This document shows positions 62,992-64,000 of a stretch of DNA of 64,000 nucleotides, piece after piece; the stretch's first letter is position 1, and each line of letters opens with the position of its first letter. Source of the DNA: Marinoscillum sp964351625. Lineage in GTDB: Bacteria > Bacteroidota > Bacteroidia > Cytophagales > Cyclobacteriaceae. Below the pieces are notes generated by a model. That model searched no databases. It saw only the letters and a list, made by a program, of their open reading frames with translations, and was not told where the DNA came from. Location: NCBI GenBank assembly GCA_964351625.1, contig CAYGOV010000007.1, positions 1 through 64,000 on the forward strand, read 5' to 3'. The translations under genes were made by a program, and so were the position numbers.

Positions 62992-64000
62992 ATGATTAGC
63001 CTCTGGGAGCAGCAGTCATTGCTAGAATATGACGTGGTGATCATTGGCGCTGGCATCACCGGTCTATCTACAGCAGCATCGTTAAAAGAAAGCAACCCTA
63101 CATTAAGCTTATTGGTAATAGAAAGAAGTGCACTCCCTTCTGGCGCGAGTACCAAAAACGCTGGTTTTGCTTGCTTTGGAAGCATCTCAGAGCTTGCTGG
63201 CGATCAGCAGGCGCTAGGTGATGAAGGTATGGTACGTTTGGTGAAAAAGCGTTGGAGTGGCCTCAAAAAAACAACAGATCGCCTTGGAGAAAAAAATATA
63301 GGGCTTCTAAGAAAGGGAGGTTATGAATTGGTCAATGAAAAATATCTTGATGACCTAGATCGAATCGAACCAATCAATAAGCTACTCGCTGATATTTTTG
63401 AAGGTCCAGTATTTTCCAATCAAAGTCAGAAAATCAAAGACTTCAAGTTTGGCAACACCAGTGCATTGATCTACAATCAATTTGAAGCACAACTCGATAC
63501 TGGTGAACTCATCAAAAGTCTTTGGAAATACTGCTCACAGCTAGGTATTCAAATTATCACAGGCACAGAAGTGACAGGTATCACTGATCAGAAAGTATTG
63601 ACTGCTAATTATACTTTCAAAGCTAAAGCAATAGCGATTTGCACCAATGCCTTCACCAATACTTTGCTCAAGGATCAAATAGATCTAAAACCTGGCAGAG
63701 GAATGGTCATGCTAGTAAAACCTAAATCTCCCACTGACATTTCTGGTACATTTCATTATGATGAGGGCTACTACTATTTCAGAGACTATCACGGCAAATT
63801 GATATTTGGGGGAGGGAGAAATCTGGCTCTGGTTGAAGAAGCCACTGCAGTTTTTGGAATAAACCCGCTAATAGAAGAAAAACTCCTAAGTGATCTCAAG
63901 GAAATAATACTCCCAAATCAGGACTTTGAAATAGAAATGAAGTGGTCAGGAATTATGGCTTTTGGCCCAAACAAAGAACCTGTAATTGGTAAAACTGTCG
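62992..64000 (+). CDS. FAD-dependent oxidoreductase (DAO family), truncated by window end
   Basis: The frame from ATG 62992 is open to the window end (336 codons seen, incomplete). The N-terminal Rossmann motif DVVIIGAGITGLSTAASLKE (about 14-33) is the FAD-binding GxGxxG, and ERSALPSGASTKNAGF is the DAO-family segment. The LKPGRGMVMLVKP strand and DYHGKLIFGGGRN match the later part of DAO/glycine-oxidase-like enzymes. The start aligns well with the family. It is 40 bp downstream of the GT4 gene. The substrate is an amine or amino acid, unspecified. No stop is visible, so the C-terminus is unknown. Confidence 0.9.
   Translation, partial: MISLWEQQSLLEYDVVIIGAGITGLSTAASLKESNPTLSLLVIERSALPSGASTKNAGFACFGSISELAGDQQALGDEGMVRLVKKRWSGLKKTTDRLGEKNIGLLRKGGYELVNEKYLDDLDRIEPINKLLADIFEGPVFSNQSQKIKDFKFGNTSALIYNQFEAQLDTGELIKSLWKYCSQLGIQIITGTEVTGITDQKVLTANYTFKAKAIAICTNAFTNTLLKDQIDLKPGRGMVMLVKPKSPTDISGTFHYDEGYYYFRDYHGKLIFGGGRNLALVEEATAVFGINPLIEEKLLSDLKEIILPNQDFEIEMKWSGIMAFGPNKEPVIGKTV

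Noticed and set aside
1..64000. CRISPR array, prophage, IS element, toxin-antitoxin or defence island
   Set aside because: No regularly spaced direct repeats with spacers, no transposase, integrase, phage structural gene or known defence protein was seen. The tandem repeats at 41-43 kb are in-frame coding repeats.

Overview
The window looks like a chromosome segment of a free-living, probably marine Bacteroidota bacterium of the Cytophagales type (Reichenbachiella/Ekhidna/Marinoscillum-like; the genus is inference). The evidence is a SusC/SusD pair with a hybrid two-component sensor-regulator, TonB-linked carboxypeptidase-regulatory/plug receptors, a DUF4249 lipoprotein, type IX secretion (T9SS) sorting tails, LytTR regulation, DUF4199, DUF5777 and DUF2141 proteins, moderate-to-low GC and little Shine-Dalgarno signal. 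There is no phage, integrase, transposase, rRNA or CRISPR array. Strands switch often and operons are short.

Layout. 0.4-3.6 kb: TonB receptor plus DUF4249 lipoprotein. 3.7-11.4 kb: a lipoprotein, an Ste24-type protease, an LVIVD lipoprotein with a small beta-barrel, a LuxR/VOC/DUF4199 operon and a TrkA-N potassium channel, followed by a ywbE-like gene broken by an in-frame TAG. 11.8-25.3 kb (all minus): a compact beta-1,4-galactan utilization locus with a candidate glycan-binding lipoprotein, hybrid sensor, SusC, SusD, T9SS-secreted GH53, SGNH esterase-like lipoprotein and a second, lipid-anchored GH53. 25.7-29.2 kb: tRNA-Leu(CAA) and tRNA-Leu(GAG), a duplicated-domain secreted protein, RDD and YqhA-type membrane proteins and an M42 aminopeptidase. 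29.2-33.5 kb: egtD and egtB, then a small membrane protein, a soluble receiver-kinase and a LytTR regulator. 33.8-38.3 kb: beta-barrel plus cytochrome c, DUF2141, desaturase, ECF sigma and pseudouridine synthase. 38.7-43.2 kb: a pair of large surface proteins, the second built of MBG repeats with an exact 240-bp DNA period. 43.5-47.8 kb: receiver, cystathionine beta-synthase, GNAT-nitrilase fusion and LOG protein. 47.8-49.4 kb: sulfotransferase, a 46-aa membrane ORF and a hairpin-rich gap. 49.4-59.9 kb: PcrA/UvrD helicase, Spy-like/TonB-barrel pair, YHYH-MORN-SCO operon, a four-repeat secreted protein of unknown family and a GT2. 59.9-64 kb: FAN1-like VRR-NUC nuclease, GT4 and a truncated FAD oxidoreductase.

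The best-integrated module is the galactan locus: binding and import (SusC/D plus lipoprotein), endo-cleavage by two differently localised GH53 enzymes, a possible deacetylase, and a sensor that should detect released oligosaccharides. No exo-beta-galactosidase is present, so the final step must be encoded elsewhere. I found no clear-cut new defence or mobile system. The items I consider most worth a second look are the four-repeat protein at 57.1-58.8 kb, the YHYH-MORN-SCO operon, the hairpin-rich gap before the helicase, the receiver-kinase operon with a small membrane partner, the ywbE nonsense codon and the palindromic G-rich dispersed element seen twice. Many starts are non-ATG (TTG/GTG), and several were moved from the longest reading frame for the reasons given.
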